From NCBI GenBank assembly GCA_019321725.1, contig CM033119.1, positions 3,807,865-3,871,864 on the forward strand: a stretch of 64,000 bases of DNA, in the 5' to 3' direction. Below are positions 63,120 through 64,000 of the stretch, in pieces. Every line of letters begins with the position of its first letter. Position 1 is the first letter of the stretch. A program made the translations under genes and the position numbers. The stretch comes from Paulownia fortunei (Eukaryota; Streptophyta; Magnoliopsida; Lamiales; Paulowniaceae). Under the pieces are notes generated by a model that did no database searches, was not told where the DNA came from, and saw nothing but the letters and a program-made list of their open reading frames with translations.

Positions 63120-64000
63120 GTGAAAAAAAAATATTCTTATTCCACTGTGTTCGTGTTATTTATTTTTACTCTTTTTCCCAATATATATATATTTGGTTTT
63201 TCACTGTGATTAACTTTGCAAGACCAAAGTCCAAATTAATGATATCAATGAATCCAAACATGCACATATTAATAATTGTTTAATACTTTTATATGTGAAA
63301 TCATTTATAACCAATACCACAACTGTAAAATGTAGTTTATTGTGCTAGCTATTTTTTCATAATCTATATTTATATATTAATTATACTTAAAAAAAAAAAA
63401 CAAATTTGAGCCGTTAGAGCTCGGCTTAAAACTCGTATTAAATTTTAAATCAATCCCAAGCTTTAATAAAAAAACTTGAACAAATTCAAGTCTTAAAGAC
63501 TCGTACAATATCAAATTGAGAGTGAGTTTAAACAAATTCAACTTGCTCAAATTAACTAATATCCTTAATTACAATATAATGCAATTTAATTGCACAATGA
63601 GACACTACATACAGTGGATTAGCAAATTAATTGCACAATGAGGCGCCAAGTGAATTAGGCGTACAATATCTGTACCGATGAGTCAGCAAAAAAAAACAAC
63701 AACCAAAAAGTGTTGGGCTGGTGAAGCATACCGTAGCACCAAAGGTACGGATATTGTACACCTCGTAGTGGCACATTTTATCTCTCTCACACACATTTAT
63801 AATATATAATAATGTAAGTATGTATGCATCTAATTATATATATTGTGTATCTACATAACTTCTATGCATACAATTCACTAGAAGACATGTAATGTAAAGG
63901 TGTTTAAAATGCTAAATTATAAAAAATAATTGTAAATTGAAATAATAATGTCTAAAGAAAAATAATGAGGTTGTTTGGAAATTCATTTTAAATAGACTTT

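Larger units (their letters stand above)
57712..64000. other. Repeat-rich intergenic DNA downstream of CDSP32
   Basis: No confident gene. It begins with the CDSP32 3' UTR, then the fold-back minisatellite (58114-58632), (TA)n at about 58636-58662, (GA)n at 59326-59370, an unassigned ORF region (60448-60922), two LTR-like fragments and (TA)n at 62532-62568. The remaining sequence is AT-rich and featureless to me. Confidence 0.5.

Noticed and set aside
1..64000. CRISPR arrays, operons, prophage or organelle DNA insertions
   Set aside because: No regularly spaced identical repeats, no bacterial-type gene packing, and no stretch recognised as plastid or mitochondrial gene sequence. Tandem repeats seen are microsatellites or minisatellites.

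Overview
This is nuclear DNA from a flowering plant, almost certainly a eudicot. The genes are split by AT-rich GT-AG introns, the spacers are strongly AT-rich and full of microsatellites, MITEs and LTR debris, and the proteins are recognisable plant families, several with chloroplast transit peptides. I lean towards an asterid (Lamiales-like) from protein flavour alone; that is inference.

Layout. 1.4-5.4 kb (-): MSL10-like mechanosensitive channel, 5 exons. 10.1-17.3 kb (-): STY46-like ACT-domain protein kinase, 16 exons. 17.3-29.6 kb: gene-poor block with two Tourist-like MITEs, homopolymer and G4-type tracts, and one tRNA-Arg(ACG). 29.6-31.0 kb (+): DNL (Zim17/HEP-type) zinc-finger protein with a cluster of seven TGGGCY motifs upstream. 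34.3-34.8 kb (+): intronless plastocyanin precursor. 35.4-42.0 kb (-): phospholipase D delta, 11 exons, both HKD motifs intact but with a one-base frameshift at the end of exon 1. 43.7-51.7 kb (-): 14-exon MFS transporter of the HIAT1/TetA-like (MEE15) family with a 3.6-kb first intron. 56.8-57.7 kb (+): intronless CDSP32 double-thioredoxin. 57.7-64 kb: repeats, including a fold-back minisatellite and two LTR-like fragments.

The genes are independent units, not an operon. Four of the seven have a chloroplast connection (plastocyanin, CDSP32, a predicted plastid DNL zinc finger, and an STY kinase whose Arabidopsis relatives phosphorylate chloroplast transit peptides). PLD delta, MSL10 and CDSP32 families are linked to stress or membrane signalling. 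I found no CRISPR array, gene cluster or clearly new system. The points most worth following are the PLD delta frameshift, two apparent GC-AG introns, the TGGGCY cluster, an 80-nt perfect palindrome in a PLD delta intron, and the fold-back repeat near 58.1-58.6 kb. All exon boundaries were read by eye from splice signals, frame continuity and remembered family sequences; no alignment was run.
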